A program made the translations under genes and the position numbers. Positions 43,810 to 52,006 of a stretch of 64,000 bases of DNA are shown here, piece after piece. How positions within the stretch are numbered: the first letter of the stretch is position 1; each line of letters begins with the position of its first letter. The notes under the pieces were generated by a model. That model ran no database searches, was not told the origin of the DNA, and worked only from the letters and a program-made list of their open reading frames with translations. Source of the DNA: Collinsella sp. GTDB lineage: Bacteria > Actinomycetota > Coriobacteriia > Coriobacteriales > Coriobacteriaceae. The DNA lies in assembly GCA_019414205.1 (NCBI GenBank), contig DXML01000012.1:72260-136259 (forward strand), read 5' to 3'.

Positions 43810-45614
43810 AGCTCAACAACCCCACCGTCAGCGACAACACCGAAAATGGAGCGCATAACATGGTCAAGCTCACGATCGATAATTGCGAGGTCGTGGTGTC
43901 CGAGCACACCACGATCCTGGATGCAGCCAAGTCCGTCGGCATCCAGATTCCCACCCTGTGCTATCTGCGCGATCTAAACGAGATCGGCGGCTGCCGCGTG
44001 TGCGTGGTCGAGGTCGAGGGCTGCGACCAGCTGGTTGCCGCCTGCAACAACTACGTGCTCGACGGCATGGTGGTCCACACCAACAGCCCCAAGGCTCGCG
44101 AGGCTCGTCGCACCAACGTGCAGCTGCTGCTGTCGCAGCACGATGCGCAGTGCGCGAGCTGCGTGCGCAGCGGTAACTGCAACCTGCAGACCATCGCCAA
44201 CGACCTGGGCATTTTCTACCTGCCGTATCAAAAGCACTTGGCGCGCGAGGGCTGGGACTTCGATTTTCCCATCATTCGCGACAACGACAAGTGCATCAAG
44301 TGCATGCGTTGCATCAAGGTGTGCGAAAACGTGCAGGGGCTGGGGATTTGGGACCTGACCAATCGCGCTACGCACACCGCCGTGGGTACCCGCGGGCGCG
44401 CGCCGATTGGCAAGACCGATTGCGTCGCATGCGGCCAGTGCATCACGCATTGCCCGACGGGCGCGCTGCGCGAGCGTGACGACACCGAGACCGTGTTCGA
44501 CGCCATCGCCGATCCCGACAAGATCGTGCTGGTGCAGATCGCGCCGGCTGTGCGTAGCGCTTGGGGCGAGGAGCTCGGCATCCCGCGCGAGGAGGCCACC
44601 GTCGAGCGCCTGGCGTGCGCGCTGCGCCGCGTGGGCTTTGAGTACGTGTTCGATACCGATTTCTCGGCCGACCTCACCATTATGGAGGAGGGCTCCGAGT
44701 TGCTCGAGCGCCTGGGTAAGGCCGCCAAGGGCGAGGGCGACAGCCGCGGCTGGCCCATGTTCACGAGCTGCTGCCCGGGCTGGGTGCGCTTTGTGAAGGC
44801 GCGCTATCCGGAGTTTGTCGACAGCCTGTCCACGTCCAAGTCGCCGCAGCAGATGTTCGGCGCCATTGCCAAGACGTACTACGCCAAGGTGTTGGGCGTG
44901 GAGCCCGAGCGCCTGTTCGTGGTGTCCGTGATGCCGTGCACGGCCAAGAAGGCCGAGTGTGCGCTGCCGAGCATGGTGGGCGAGGGCGGCGTGCCCGATG
45001 TGGACGTTGCGCTGACGGTGCGCGAGATGGTACGCATGATTCGCGCGAGCCACGTGAGCGTCGACACGCTTACCGAGGAGCCGCTCGATACGCCGCTGGG
45101 CTTCGGCACGGGCGCGGGCGTGATCTTTGGCGCCACGGGAGGCGTGATGGAGGCTGCCGTGCGCTCGGCCTATTACCTGGTGACGGGCAAGAACCCCGAT
45201 GCGGATTTCTTTACCGACGTGCGTGGCCTGAATGGCTGGAAGGAGGCCGTGGCCGATATCGATGGCACCAAGGTGCGCGTCGCCGTGGCGCACGGGCTGG
45301 GCAACGCTGCCCGCCTGCTCGATGCGATTCGCGACGGCCGTGCGAGCTATGACTTCGTCGAGGTCATGGCGTGCCCGGGCGGCTGCGTCGGTGGCGGCGG
45401 TCAGCCCATTCACGACGGCTGCGAGCTGGCGGCCGAGCGCGGCCAGGTGCTGTGGGGCCTGGATGCCGCTGCGGACATTCGCTTCTCGCACGAGAACCCC
45501 GATGTTCAGGCGTGCTACCGCGAGTTTTTGGGCGCGCCGCTCTCGCCGCTGGCCGAGGAGTTGCTGCATACCGACCATCACGCCTGGTCGATGCCTAACG
45601 AGGGGAAGTGCTAA
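43803..45614 (+). CDS. hydA: [FeFe]-hydrogenase
   Basis: Catalytic subunit for H2 oxidation or production, 603 aa. ATG 43803 follows GGAGGGAGGAACC; the internal ATG 43860 (MVKLTIDNCEVVV) is a second candidate. Domains in order: [2Fe-2S] ferredoxin-like (CYLRDLNEIGGCRVC), His-Cys cluster (HDAQCASCVRSGNC), two [4Fe-4S] sites (CIKCMRCIKVCENV and CVACGQCITHCPTG), then the three H-cluster signatures TSCCPGW (Cys323 region), MPCTAKKAE (from 377) and ACPGGCVGGGGQP (from 523). All H-cluster cysteines are intact, so an active enzyme is expected. Maturases HydE, HydF and HydG are not in the window. It is coupled to the flavoprotein gene upstream and followed immediately by an ABC system. Confidence 0.96.
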   Translation: MVELNNPTVSDNTENGAHNMVKLTIDNCEVVVSEHTTILDAAKSVGIQIPTLCYLRDLNEIGGCRVCVVEVEGCDQLVAACNNYVLDGMVVHTNSPKAREARRTNVQLLLSQHDAQCASCVRSGNCNLQTIANDLGIFYLPYQKHLAREGWDFDFPIIRDNDKCIKCMRCIKVCENVQGLGIWDLTNRATHTAVGTRGRAPIGKTDCVACGQCITHCPTGALRERDDTETVFDAIADPDKIVLVQIAPAVRSAWGEELGIPREEATVERLACALRRVGFEYVFDTDFSADLTIMEEGSELLERLGKAAKGEGDSRGWPMFTSCCPGWVRFVKARYPEFVDSLSTSKSPQQMFGAIAKTYYAKVLGVEPERLFVVSVMPCTAKKAECALPSMVGEGGVPDVDVALTVREMVRMIRASHVSVDTLTEEPLDTPLGFGTGAGVIFGATGGVMEAAVRSAYYLVTGKNPDADFFTDVRGLNGWKEAVADIDGTKVRVAVAHGLGNAARLLDAIRDGRASYDFVEVMACPGGCVGGGGQPIHDGCELAAERGQVLWGLDAAADIRFSHENPDVQACYREFLGAPLSPLAEELLHTDHHAWSMPNEGKC

Positions 45615-45616
45615 CG

Positions 45617-46672
45617 ATGCGCGCGTTTGATGTTGAGATGACGCGCCGGGGGTTTGCCTCGGCGCTCGCCGTGGGCGCGTTGTCGCTTGCGCTCGCGGGC
45701 TGTGGCGGCGGGGCTGTCGGTGCCGGGTCCGCCGCGGGCTCGGCTGCCACGGACGGCGCCGGTGCTGCTGCGGAGCCGGTCGAGGTGCACGTCGCCTCGC
45801 TCAAGGGACCGACCTCGATTGGCCTGGTGCAGTTTATGGACCAGGCGGCCGACGGTGCCACGGATAACGAGTTCAACTTTGCGATCAGCGCCGCGGCCGA
45901 CGAGATCGTGCCCAAGATGATTCAGGGCGATGTCGACATTGCCCTGGTGCCCGCCAACGTGGCGAGCGTGCTCTACAACAAGACCGAGGGCGCGGTACAG
46001 GTCATCGACATCAACACGCTGGGCGTGCTGAACGTGGTGACGGGCGACGCGAGTGTGGCCTCGTTTGGCGACCTGGCGGGTCGCACCGTCTACATGACGG
46101 GCAAGGGCGCCACGCCAGAGTACGTCATGAACTACCTGCTGGAGCGCGTGGGCCTGACTGGCCAGGTGACGCTCGAGTTTAAGAGCGAACCCACCGAGGT
46201 ACTCTCGGCCCTGCTTGCCGATCCGTCCGCCGTGGGCGTGCTGCCGGAGCCGTTCAAGACCGCTGCCATCGCCAAGAGCGAGGGCAAGCTGTCGGCGCCG
46301 GTAAGTCTGACCGACGTGTGGGACGAGCTGGCAGGAGACACGGGCTCCCGTTTGCTGACGGGCGTGACCGTGGTGCGCCGGGCCTTTGCCGAGGAGCATC
46401 CCGAGGCCGTGGCGGAATTCTTGAACTGCCATGCAGCGAGTGTGAAGGCCGTCAACGCGGCGCCGGCAGACTGGGCACAGGCCGTGGTCGATGCCGGTAT
46501 CGTGGATAACGCCACGATTGCCGAAAAGGCGATTCCCGGGTGCATGCTTGTGTGCCAGACGGGGAAGGATATGAAGACCGCGCTCGGTGGGTATCTGCAG
46601 GTGCTGGCCGATGCGGACGCGAGTGCCGTGGGCGGCAAGCTCCCGGCTGACGATTTCTACTACATGGAGTAG
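45617..46672 (+). CDS. NMT1/SsuA-like substrate-binding lipoprotein
   Basis: Extracytoplasmic binding protein of an ABC importer, 351 aa. ATG 45617 (MRAFDVEMTRRGFASALAVG) follows AGGGGAAG and begins 2 bp after the hydA stop. The signal peptide has a twin-arginine-like TRRGF followed by a hydrophobic stretch and lipobox LALAGC, then a low-complexity Gly/Ala linker. The mature part resembles the NMT1/SsuA class: VHVASLKGPTSIGLVQFMDQ, VDIALVPANVASVLYNKTEG, LAGRTVYMTGKGATPEYVMN, and VGVLPEPFKTAAI. Class members bind nitrate, sulfonates, thiamine precursors and related small molecules; no substrate can be chosen here. Its ABC partner is the fused protein directly downstream. Confidence 0.88.
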   Translation: MRAFDVEMTRRGFASALAVGALSLALAGCGGGAVGAGSAAGSAATDGAGAAAEPVEVHVASLKGPTSIGLVQFMDQAADGATDNEFNFAISAAADEIVPKMIQGDVDIALVPANVASVLYNKTEGAVQVIDINTLGVLNVVTGDASVASFGDLAGRTVYMTGKGATPEYVMNYLLERVGLTGQVTLEFKSEPTEVLSALLADPSAVGVLPEPFKTAAIAKSEGKLSAPVSLTDVWDELAGDTGSRLLTGVTVVRRAFAEEHPEAVAEFLNCHAASVKAVNAAPADWAQAVVDAGIVDNATIAEKAIPGCMLVCQTGKDMKTALGGYLQVLADADASAVGGKLPADDFYYME

Positions 46673-46675
46673 CCC

Positions 46676-48055
46676 GTGCGTGCGTTTGCTCGACAAATGA
46701 TAGTGCGTATGAAGGCGGTGGCGGCAGCAGGTGCCGTTGCCGCCTTTTGGCTTGCCGCATGGGTTTTCGCGGCGGCGCTGGTGGCGCAGCCGTTGATTTT
46801 GCCGGGGCCGGGTGCTGTCGTGGTGGCGTTGCTGCGGCTGGTGTGCGATGCCAGCACGTGGGCGATTCTGATGGGCTCGGGTGCGCGGATACTGGGCGGG
46901 CTGGCGCTTGCCGCGGTGTGCGGCGGCGTGCTGGCGGGAGTCTCGGTGCGGTCGCGTGCGTTTGCCCGCTTGGTGGCGCCGGCACTTTCGTTTGTAAAGG
47001 CGACGCCGGTTGCCTGCGTGGTTGTCCTGCTGCTCATTTGGCTGGGGTCGGCGCGCGTGAGCATTGCGGCGGTCTTTTTGATGGCGCTGCCGGGCGCATA
47101 TTTCTCGCTGGTCGAGGGTTTGACGCAAGCGGATAAGCCGCTGGAGCGGATGTTTCGTCTGCATGGCGTGCGAGGCTGGCGACTGTTTTGCGCCCACACC
47201 TGGCGCGAAGTCCTGCCGTTTGTGCTTTCGTGCGCCCGCGCCGTGATTGGCATGAGCTGGAAGGCCGGCGTGGCGGCGGAGCTGATCGGCATGGCGGCGG
47301 GCACCGTGGGCGAGCGCATCTATCAGGCGAAGCTGCTCATCGAGACGGATGATCTGCTGGCGTGGACCGTGTTGGTCGTGGCGGCATCGTGGGCATGCGA
47401 GCGCGTGCTGGTGTGGTTGCTGCGGGCTTCGGGGGCCGTGGCATGGCGTGTTGCCGTGCGGGCGCATGGGCGTGGTCCTCGCGGACGTGCGGCCGGATCT
47501 GCTGGCGCCGGCGCTGCGGCGGAGCTTGCGCTTGCCGTGGGCGATCGTGCGCCCTGGGCGCCGGCGCTCGACGGACTGGTGCTTCGCGTGCCCGCCGGTG
47601 GGCACACCTGCGTGATGGGCGCCTCGGGTGTGGGCAAGTCGACGCTGCTTTCGTTGGCGGCGGGGGAGTGCGCGCCGTGTTCCATGGTGTTTCAGGATGT
47701 GCGCCTGGTCGAGGACGTCTCTGCCCTGGATAACGTGCTGGTGTGTGCCGACGCGCACGTGGATGCCTCGAGTGCCACAGCCCTGCTGCGCCTGCTGGTG
47801 CCGGGAATCGATGTGCATGCCCGCGTGGCCGAGCTCTCGGGCGGGCAGCGCCGTCGCGTCGAGATTGCCCGAGCCCTGCTGTGCCCAGGCGACGCGGTGA
47901 TTCTGGACGAGCCCTTTACCGGTCTAGATACCGCTGCGCGCGACGCATGCGCCGAGGTCGTGCTCGACTTGCTCGACGGTCGCATGCTGTTGCTTGCCAC
48001 GCACGATGCCGTTGACGCTCAGGCCCTCGATATCTCGGACATCATCACACTCTAA
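46676..48055 (+). CDS. Fused ABC transporter permease and ATPase
   Basis: Single polypeptide of 459 aa combining both inner parts of an ABC importer. The start is GTG 46676, six bases after GGAG at the end of the lipoprotein gene. Residues about 1-250 are a BPD-type permease with five or six hydrophobic segments and an EAA-like loop (ERMFRLHGVRGWRLFCAHTW). Residues about 280-459 are the ATPase: Walker A GASGVGKST at 315-323, Q-loop VFQDVRLVED, signature LSGGQRRRVEIARAL near 387, Walker B AVILDEPFTGLD near 410 and switch THD. The ATPase is short and lacks the segment before the D-loop found in longer homologues. Fusion of permease and ATPase is uncommon among NMT1-type importers. No stop or frameshift was seen between the halves. 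Confidence 0.88.
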   Translation: MRAFARQMIVRMKAVAAAGAVAAFWLAAWVFAAALVAQPLILPGPGAVVVALLRLVCDASTWAILMGSGARILGGLALAAVCGGVLAGVSVRSRAFARLVAPALSFVKATPVACVVVLLLIWLGSARVSIAAVFLMALPGAYFSLVEGLTQADKPLERMFRLHGVRGWRLFCAHTWREVLPFVLSCARAVIGMSWKAGVAAELIGMAAGTVGERIYQAKLLIETDDLLAWTVLVVAASWACERVLVWLLRASGAVAWRVAVRAHGRGPRGRAAGSAGAGAAAELALAVGDRAPWAPALDGLVLRVPAGGHTCVMGASGVGKSTLLSLAAGECAPCSMVFQDVRLVEDVSALDNVLVCADAHVDASSATALLRLLVPGIDVHARVAELSGGQRRRVEIARALLCPGDAVILDEPFTGLDTAARDACAEVVLDLLDGRMLLLATHDAVDAQALDISDIITL

Positions 48056-48075
48056 ATACTTACTCAGCAACAAAA

Positions 48076-48103
48076 TGATCCGTTATTTCTCCGTCCCCAT
48101 GGG
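48076..48103 (+). repeat. Direct repeat left of the orphan antitoxin gene
   Basis: About 28 bp starting TGATCCGTTATTTCTCCGTC and ending CCATGGG. It nearly matches the copy at 48474-48500 in the same orientation, and one arm of the 33-bp inverted repeat at 61851-61933. Confidence 0.75.
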
Positions 48104-48130
48104 GGCGAGTATGGTATTCTATCTGCGGGG

Positions 48131-48160
48131 TAATACTTAGGAATACCAAGTAATACCAAC
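48131..48160. promoter_or_regulatory. Three tandem 10-bp repeats, candidate antitoxin operator
   Basis: TAATACTTAG, GAATACCAAG and TAATACCAAC follow one another without gaps, and GGTATT at 48113-48118 is a further inverted half-site. Ribbon-helix-helix antitoxins of the RelB/DinJ type commonly bind short tandem sites with 10-bp spacing, so autoregulation of the downstream gene is likely. Confidence 0.55.
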
Positions 48161-48179
48161 GCCGTAGAAACAAACTCCA

Positions 48180-48236
48180 GATGCGGGCCAATCGGGTTGC
48201 CTTCACAGCCCGTCGCCCAGCCGCGTGGCCCGCATC
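48180..48236 (+). other. Leader hairpin before the antitoxin gene
   Basis: GATGCGGGCC (48180-48189) is perfectly inverted as GGCCCGCATC (48227-48236), enclosing 37 nt. It lies between the tandem repeats and the start codon and has no T-run, so it may be an mRNA element. Confidence 0.55.
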
Positions 48237-48271
48237 TATCCGCACCACCGTCGTTTCAAAAAGGAAGCGCC

Positions 48272-48472
48272 ATGGCAGAACACATGACCCCGGTTGTCGC
48301 GAAGGTCTTGCCCGAGGAAAAGGCGGCCTTCGCGGCGGCAACCCAGCTCGTGGGCACCACGCCGTCCAACGCCATCCGCATGTTTATCGCCGCGTTTAAT
48401 CGCTGCGGCACCTTTCCGTTCGACATTTCGCCCAACGGGGCCTTTGGCACTGCGCCCGATTCTCATCAATAA
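48272..48472 (+). CDS. RelB/DinJ-like antitoxin, orphan
   Basis: Small protein of 66 aa. ATG 48272 (MAEHMTPVVAKVLPEEKAAF) follows AAAAAGGAAGCGCC. The N-terminal half fits a ribbon-helix-helix fold (VVAKVLPEEKAAFAAATQLV, then TTPSNAIRMFIAAFN), and GTFPFDIS matches the motif typical of RelB/DinJ antitoxins. The C-terminal toxin-binding tail seems very short (NGAFGTAPDSHQ). No RelE/YafQ-type toxin gene follows: the next gene, 84 bp away, encodes a CPBP protease. The gene with its operator is bracketed by two direct copies of one repeat, suggesting it moves or was duplicated as a cassette, or has lost its toxin. Confidence 0.8.
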   Translation: MAEHMTPVVAKVLPEEKAAFAAATQLVGTTPSNAIRMFIAAFNRCGTFPFDISPNGAFGTAPDSHQ

Positions 48473-48473
48473 G

Positions 48474-48500
48474 TGATCCGTTTTCCTCCGTCCCCATGGG
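48474..48500 (+). repeat. Direct repeat right of the orphan antitoxin gene
   Basis: About 27 bp starting TGATCCGTTTTCCTCCGTCC and ending CATGGG; same orientation as the copy at 48076-48103. It begins next to the antitoxin stop codon. Confidence 0.75.
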
Positions 48501-48555
48501 ATCAGCTCTCTGCCGAGTTGTGGTAGAACTAGGGAACGGTTTTGAGGAGGTTGGC

Positions 48556-49458
48556 ATGCTCAATGCGATGATTTGGGCGCTTGCCTGTTTTGGCGTTGTC
48601 GCTGCCGATATAGCCCTGAGCGCGGTTCTGTTTTCAGTTCTCGATGCCGTGTCGGTGCTGACGGGCTATCCGATCGACAATCTCGATATCCAATGGTTCC
48701 AGGCTGCCGCTCAGACGGCGTCGTTTTTGATGGCGCTGCTGTGGTGGCGTTATCTGTGGCCGCGCTCGTTTATGGCGCGCTGGCAGGGCGAGCGCCCGCT
48801 TGGCGGGGGAGCGCGTGGGGCGTGGAAACGCATCGCCTGCGTTATCGTGATCGGCCTTGCCCTGCAGGTGGTCGTTGGCTACGTGACCGACGCCGTGCTG
48901 TCGCTGTTGCCTGATGCCGCGGCCGACTACAGCGAACTTGTCGAGGAAACAGGCATGGGCGACACGAGCTATCTGGCCGTCCTGACCACGGTGCTCGGCG
49001 CTCCGTTTTGCGAGGAACTGCTGGTGCGCGGCATCATTTTTGAGTTTTCGCTGCGTGCGTTTAATTCGCAGTGCCGTCCGCTCTGGAAGCGCCGGCGTCG
49101 TGCGAGCGCGCAAGACGTCGCCATAGTGCCCTGGGCGGCCTCGAGTACCTGGGGCGTCGCGGCGGCGATTGTGCTGCAGGCGGCGGTCTTTGGCTTTATG
49201 CATATGAACTGGGTGCAGGGCTGCTACGCCGGCGCCGCCGGTCTGGTCTTTGGCTGGGTGCTCGTGACCACCGGAAAGCTCCGCTACACGATCCTGCTGC
49301 ATTTTGCCTTTAACGCCGGGTCGTATCTCATGGGCCTGCTGTGGTTTGTGAACACGCCGCTCGACGTGGCGGTCACGGTTGCCATCGCCGGCTTTGTACT
49401 GGTAGAGGCGATGCGGTCGCTCAAGCTGACGTGCCAGTTGGCTCGCTCCCGTCAGTAA
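48556..49458 (+). CDS. CPBP-family intramembrane protease
   Basis: Membrane protein of 300 aa of the CAAX protease/bacteriocin-processing (CPBP, Abi) family. ATG 48556 (MLNAMIWALACFGVVAADIA) follows GAGGAGG; the frame upstream to 48496 starts inside a repeat. About seven hydrophobic segments are seen. The catalytic motifs are all present: the Glu pair in APFCEELLVRGIIFE, the FxxxH motif in FGFMHMNWVQG, and the HxxxN motif in HFAFNAGSYL. A basic loop of about 25 residues (RPLWKRRRRASAQD) lies between the first two motifs. Such proteins can process prenylated or peptide substrates or confer bacteriocin self-immunity; no bacteriocin genes are nearby, so the substrate is unknown. Confidence 0.88.
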   Translation: MLNAMIWALACFGVVAADIALSAVLFSVLDAVSVLTGYPIDNLDIQWFQAAAQTASFLMALLWWRYLWPRSFMARWQGERPLGGGARGAWKRIACVIVIGLALQVVVGYVTDAVLSLLPDAAADYSELVEETGMGDTSYLAVLTTVLGAPFCEELLVRGIIFEFSLRAFNSQCRPLWKRRRRASAQDVAIVPWAASSTWGVAAAIVLQAAVFGFMHMNWVQGCYAGAAGLVFGWVLVTTGKLRYTILLHFAFNAGSYLMGLLWFVNTPLDVAVTVAIAGFVLVEAMRSLKLTCQLARSRQ

Positions 49459-49459
49459 A

Positions 49460-49564
49460 TGTGATTCCCCTAAGGAAAACACGGCTAGGTACGTCTGAAC
49501 GTGTTCTCCCTAGGGAAATCACGACTGGAGACAGCCCAAGCGTGTTTCCCCTAGGGAAAACACG
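49460..49564. repeat. Three palindromes spaced 40-41 bp
   Basis: Units at 49460-49484, 49500-49523 and 49541-49564, each close to CGTGTTTCCC-CTAG-GGAAAACACG. The third is the most symmetric (CGTGTTTCCCCTAGGGAAAA then CACG). Starts are 40 and 41 bp apart, about four helical turns, with different 16-17 nt linkers. The cluster fills the convergent gap between the CPBP and YgiQ genes. Confidence 0.82.
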
Positions 49565-49620
49565 TTTGGGCGATGAGGAGACGCCGGCTGGCCAAGAGAC
49601 GCCGGCCGGCCCTCGCCACG

Positions 49621-51756
49621 CTAGTTGCGCCTGCCGCCGCCGTTGGCGCCCTGACGTCCCTGGGCCGCACGGTTGCGGCCCGCGGTGTTCTGTGCGCGCG
49701 ACATGCCGCCGTGGCCCTTGCTGCCCTTGGGCCCCTTGCCGGCGGCGCCACCGTGCGGCTTGCCGCCTTTCTTGCCGGTGCCATGCCCGCCGCTGGCCGA
49801 TGTCTCGCCCGTGCGCGCCGGCACGGGACGGATCAGGCAATGCTTGGTGTAGCCGATCAGGTCACGACGCCCGGCCTTTTCCAGCGCCTCGCGCACGAGC
49901 TTGTAGTTCTCGGGCTTGCGATACTGGATGAGCGCGCGCTGCATGGCCTTCTCGTGCGGGTCGCGCGCCACATAGATCGGCTGCATGGTACGCGGATCTA
50001 CGCCGGTGTAGTACATGCACGTCGACATGGTGGACGGCGTGGGGTAGAAGTCCTGCACCTGCTCGGGCATGTAGCCCATGTCGCGCACGGCTTCGGCAAG
50101 GTCCACGGCTTCTTTCATCGTCGAGCCGGGGTGGCTCGAGATCAGATACGGCACCACGTACTGCTTGAGTCCGTATTCGCGGTTCAAACGTTCAAATTTA
50201 CGGCAGAACGCATCGTAGACGGCTCGGCTCGGTTTACCCATCACAGACAGCACCGCATCGCTCACGTGCTCGGGTGCCACGCGTAACTGGCCCGAGACGT
50301 GATGCTCCAGCAGCTCGCGCAAAAACTCGTCCGAGGCATCGGCCATGGTGTAGTCAAAACGGATGCCGCTGCGGACGAAGACCTTCTTGACGCCCGGCAG
50401 CTGGCGCAGGTCGCGCAGCAACTGCGTGTAGCCGCTCTCGTCGACCACCATGTTCTTGCATACGCTCGGCCACAGGCAGCGCTTGTTCTTGCACACGCCG
50501 TGCTTGAGCTGCTTGTCGCATGCAGGGCGGCTAAAGTTTGCCGTCGGTCCGCCCACGTCGTTGATGTAGCCCTTAAACTCGGGATCGCGCGTGAGCAGCT
50601 CAGCCTCGCGCATGATCGAGTCGTGGCTGCGCATCTGCAGCACGCGACCCTGGTGAAAGGTGAGCGCGCAAAACGAGCACTCGCCAAAGCACCCGCGGTT
50701 GGAGCTAATGGAAAACTTGATCTCGGCAAAGGCGGGCACGCCGCCCGCCGCGTCGTAATCGGGATGCCAGTCGCGTGCGTAGGGGAGTTCGGCCACTTCG
50801 TCCATCTCATCGGTGGTGAGTGTCGCCGACGGCGGGTTTTGCACCACATAGACGCTGTTGGGGTAGGGCTCTACCAGGCGATGTCCGGTGATGGGGTCCA
50901 TATTCTGCTGCTGCACGTTAAAACTGCGCGCGTAGTTGAGCTTGTCGGCGGCAAGGTCGTCCCAGCTGGGAAGCAGGTCGTAGTCGTAGACCTCGTCGAG
51001 CGAGCTGGTGCGGTAGACGGTGCCATTGATATAGGTAATCTGATCGGCGGGCAGTCCCGCGTCGAGCGCGTCGGCGATCTCGACGATCGCGTGCTCGCCC
51101 ATGCCGTAGATGAGGATGTCGGCGCCCGAGTCGAGCAGCACCGATCGCTTGAGTTTGTCCTGCCAGTAGTCGTAGTGGGCCAGGCGACGCAGGCTTGCCT
51201 CGATGCCGCCGATAATGATGGGAGCGTCCTTGAACGTCTGGCGGATGAGGTTACTGTAGACCGTGACGGCTCGGTTGGGACGGTGCCCCTCCTCGCCACC
51301 GGGGGTATAGGCGTCGGTGTGGCGGCGGTGCTTGGTCACCGAATAGTGGTTGACCATGGAATCCATGTTGCCGGCACTGACGAGAAAGCCCAGACGCGGC
51401 TCGCCGAGCACCGTGATGCTGGCGGGGTCAGTCCAGTCGGGTTGGCAGATAATGCCCACTTTGTAGCCGTGCGCGTCGAGCACGCGGCTGACGATGGCCA
51501 TACCAAAGCTAGGGTGGTCCACGTAGGCGTCGCCGCAGATGTAGACAAAGTCGCACTGGTCCCAACCGCGCGCATCCATGTCGGCACGACTGACGGGAAG
51601 GAACTTATCGCGGCCCGGGCGCCAGGGGCGGGCGGGCGCAGCCGGAGTATGAGTGGAGTGGCCGCCCTGGGCCTTGCCGCCGCGCTTTTGCTGCTGGCCG
51701 CGCTGGGCATGCTTGCCGTGCTGGTTGTGCTGAGCGTCCTGGGGCTTTTTTGCCAC
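49621..51756 (-). CDS. YgiQ-family radical SAM protein
   Basis: Radical SAM enzyme of 711 aa of the YgiQ family, function unknown. The start is GTG 51756 (VAKKPQDAQHNQHGKHAQRG), close behind GGGAGGGATC; the frame runs further upstream without support. The first 45 residues are a Gln/His/Gly-rich basic tail. An N-terminal cobalamin-binding-like fold follows (FVYICGDAYVDHPSFGMAIV, LDAHGYKVGIICQPDW). The radical SAM cluster motif is SSNRGCFGECSFCALTFHQG (CxxxCxxC), and the later family motifs are KNRCLWPSVCKNMVVDE-like cysteines and YYTGVDPRTMQPIYVARDP. The last 70 residues are Lys/Gly/Arg-rich and disordered. It is longer than E. coli YgiQ mainly at the two basic ends. It is transcribed alone. 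Confidence 0.92.
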   Translation of the reverse strand: MAKKPQDAQHNQHGKHAQRGQQQKRGGKAQGGHSTHTPAAPARPWRPGRDKFLPVSRADMDARGWDQCDFVYICGDAYVDHPSFGMAIVSRVLDAHGYKVGIICQPDWTDPASITVLGEPRLGFLVSAGNMDSMVNHYSVTKHRRHTDAYTPGGEEGHRPNRAVTVYSNLIRQTFKDAPIIIGGIEASLRRLAHYDYWQDKLKRSVLLDSGADILIYGMGEHAIVEIADALDAGLPADQITYINGTVYRTSSLDEVYDYDLLPSWDDLAADKLNYARSFNVQQQNMDPITGHRLVEPYPNSVYVVQNPPSATLTTDEMDEVAELPYARDWHPDYDAAGGVPAFAEIKFSISSNRGCFGECSFCALTFHQGRVLQMRSHDSIMREAELLTRDPEFKGYINDVGGPTANFSRPACDKQLKHGVCKNKRCLWPSVCKNMVVDESGYTQLLRDLRQLPGVKKVFVRSGIRFDYTMADASDEFLRELLEHHVSGQLRVAPEHVSDAVLSVMGKPSRAVYDAFCRKFERLNREYGLKQYVVPYLISSHPGSTMKEAVDLAEAVRDMGYMPEQVQDFYPTPSTMSTCMYYTGVDPRTMQPIYVARDPHEKAMQRALIQYRKPENYKLVREALEKAGRRDLIGYTKHCLIRPVPARTGETSASGGHGTGKKGGKPHGGAAGKGPKGSKGHGGMSRAQNTAGRNRAAQGRQGANGGGRRN

Positions 51757-52006
51757 GATCCCTCCCGTTGTTAGTATGCTGCACGTAATTGTAACCAGTC
51801 TTTTTGGGACGGCGCTAAAAAGACTGGTGGAGTACACGAGGCGTCGGGCGTCGGCGTCGCGCCCGCCGTTTGTTTCCAGACTGTGTATCTGCGCGTTGGA
51901 GAACCCGTCTCGCGCGCACGCCATGTTGTCAATGGGTTACAGTATGAACGGCGGCTATGTTTCCGCCAACGCACGAGAGAGTCGTCAACAAGGAGGATGC
52001 ACGACG

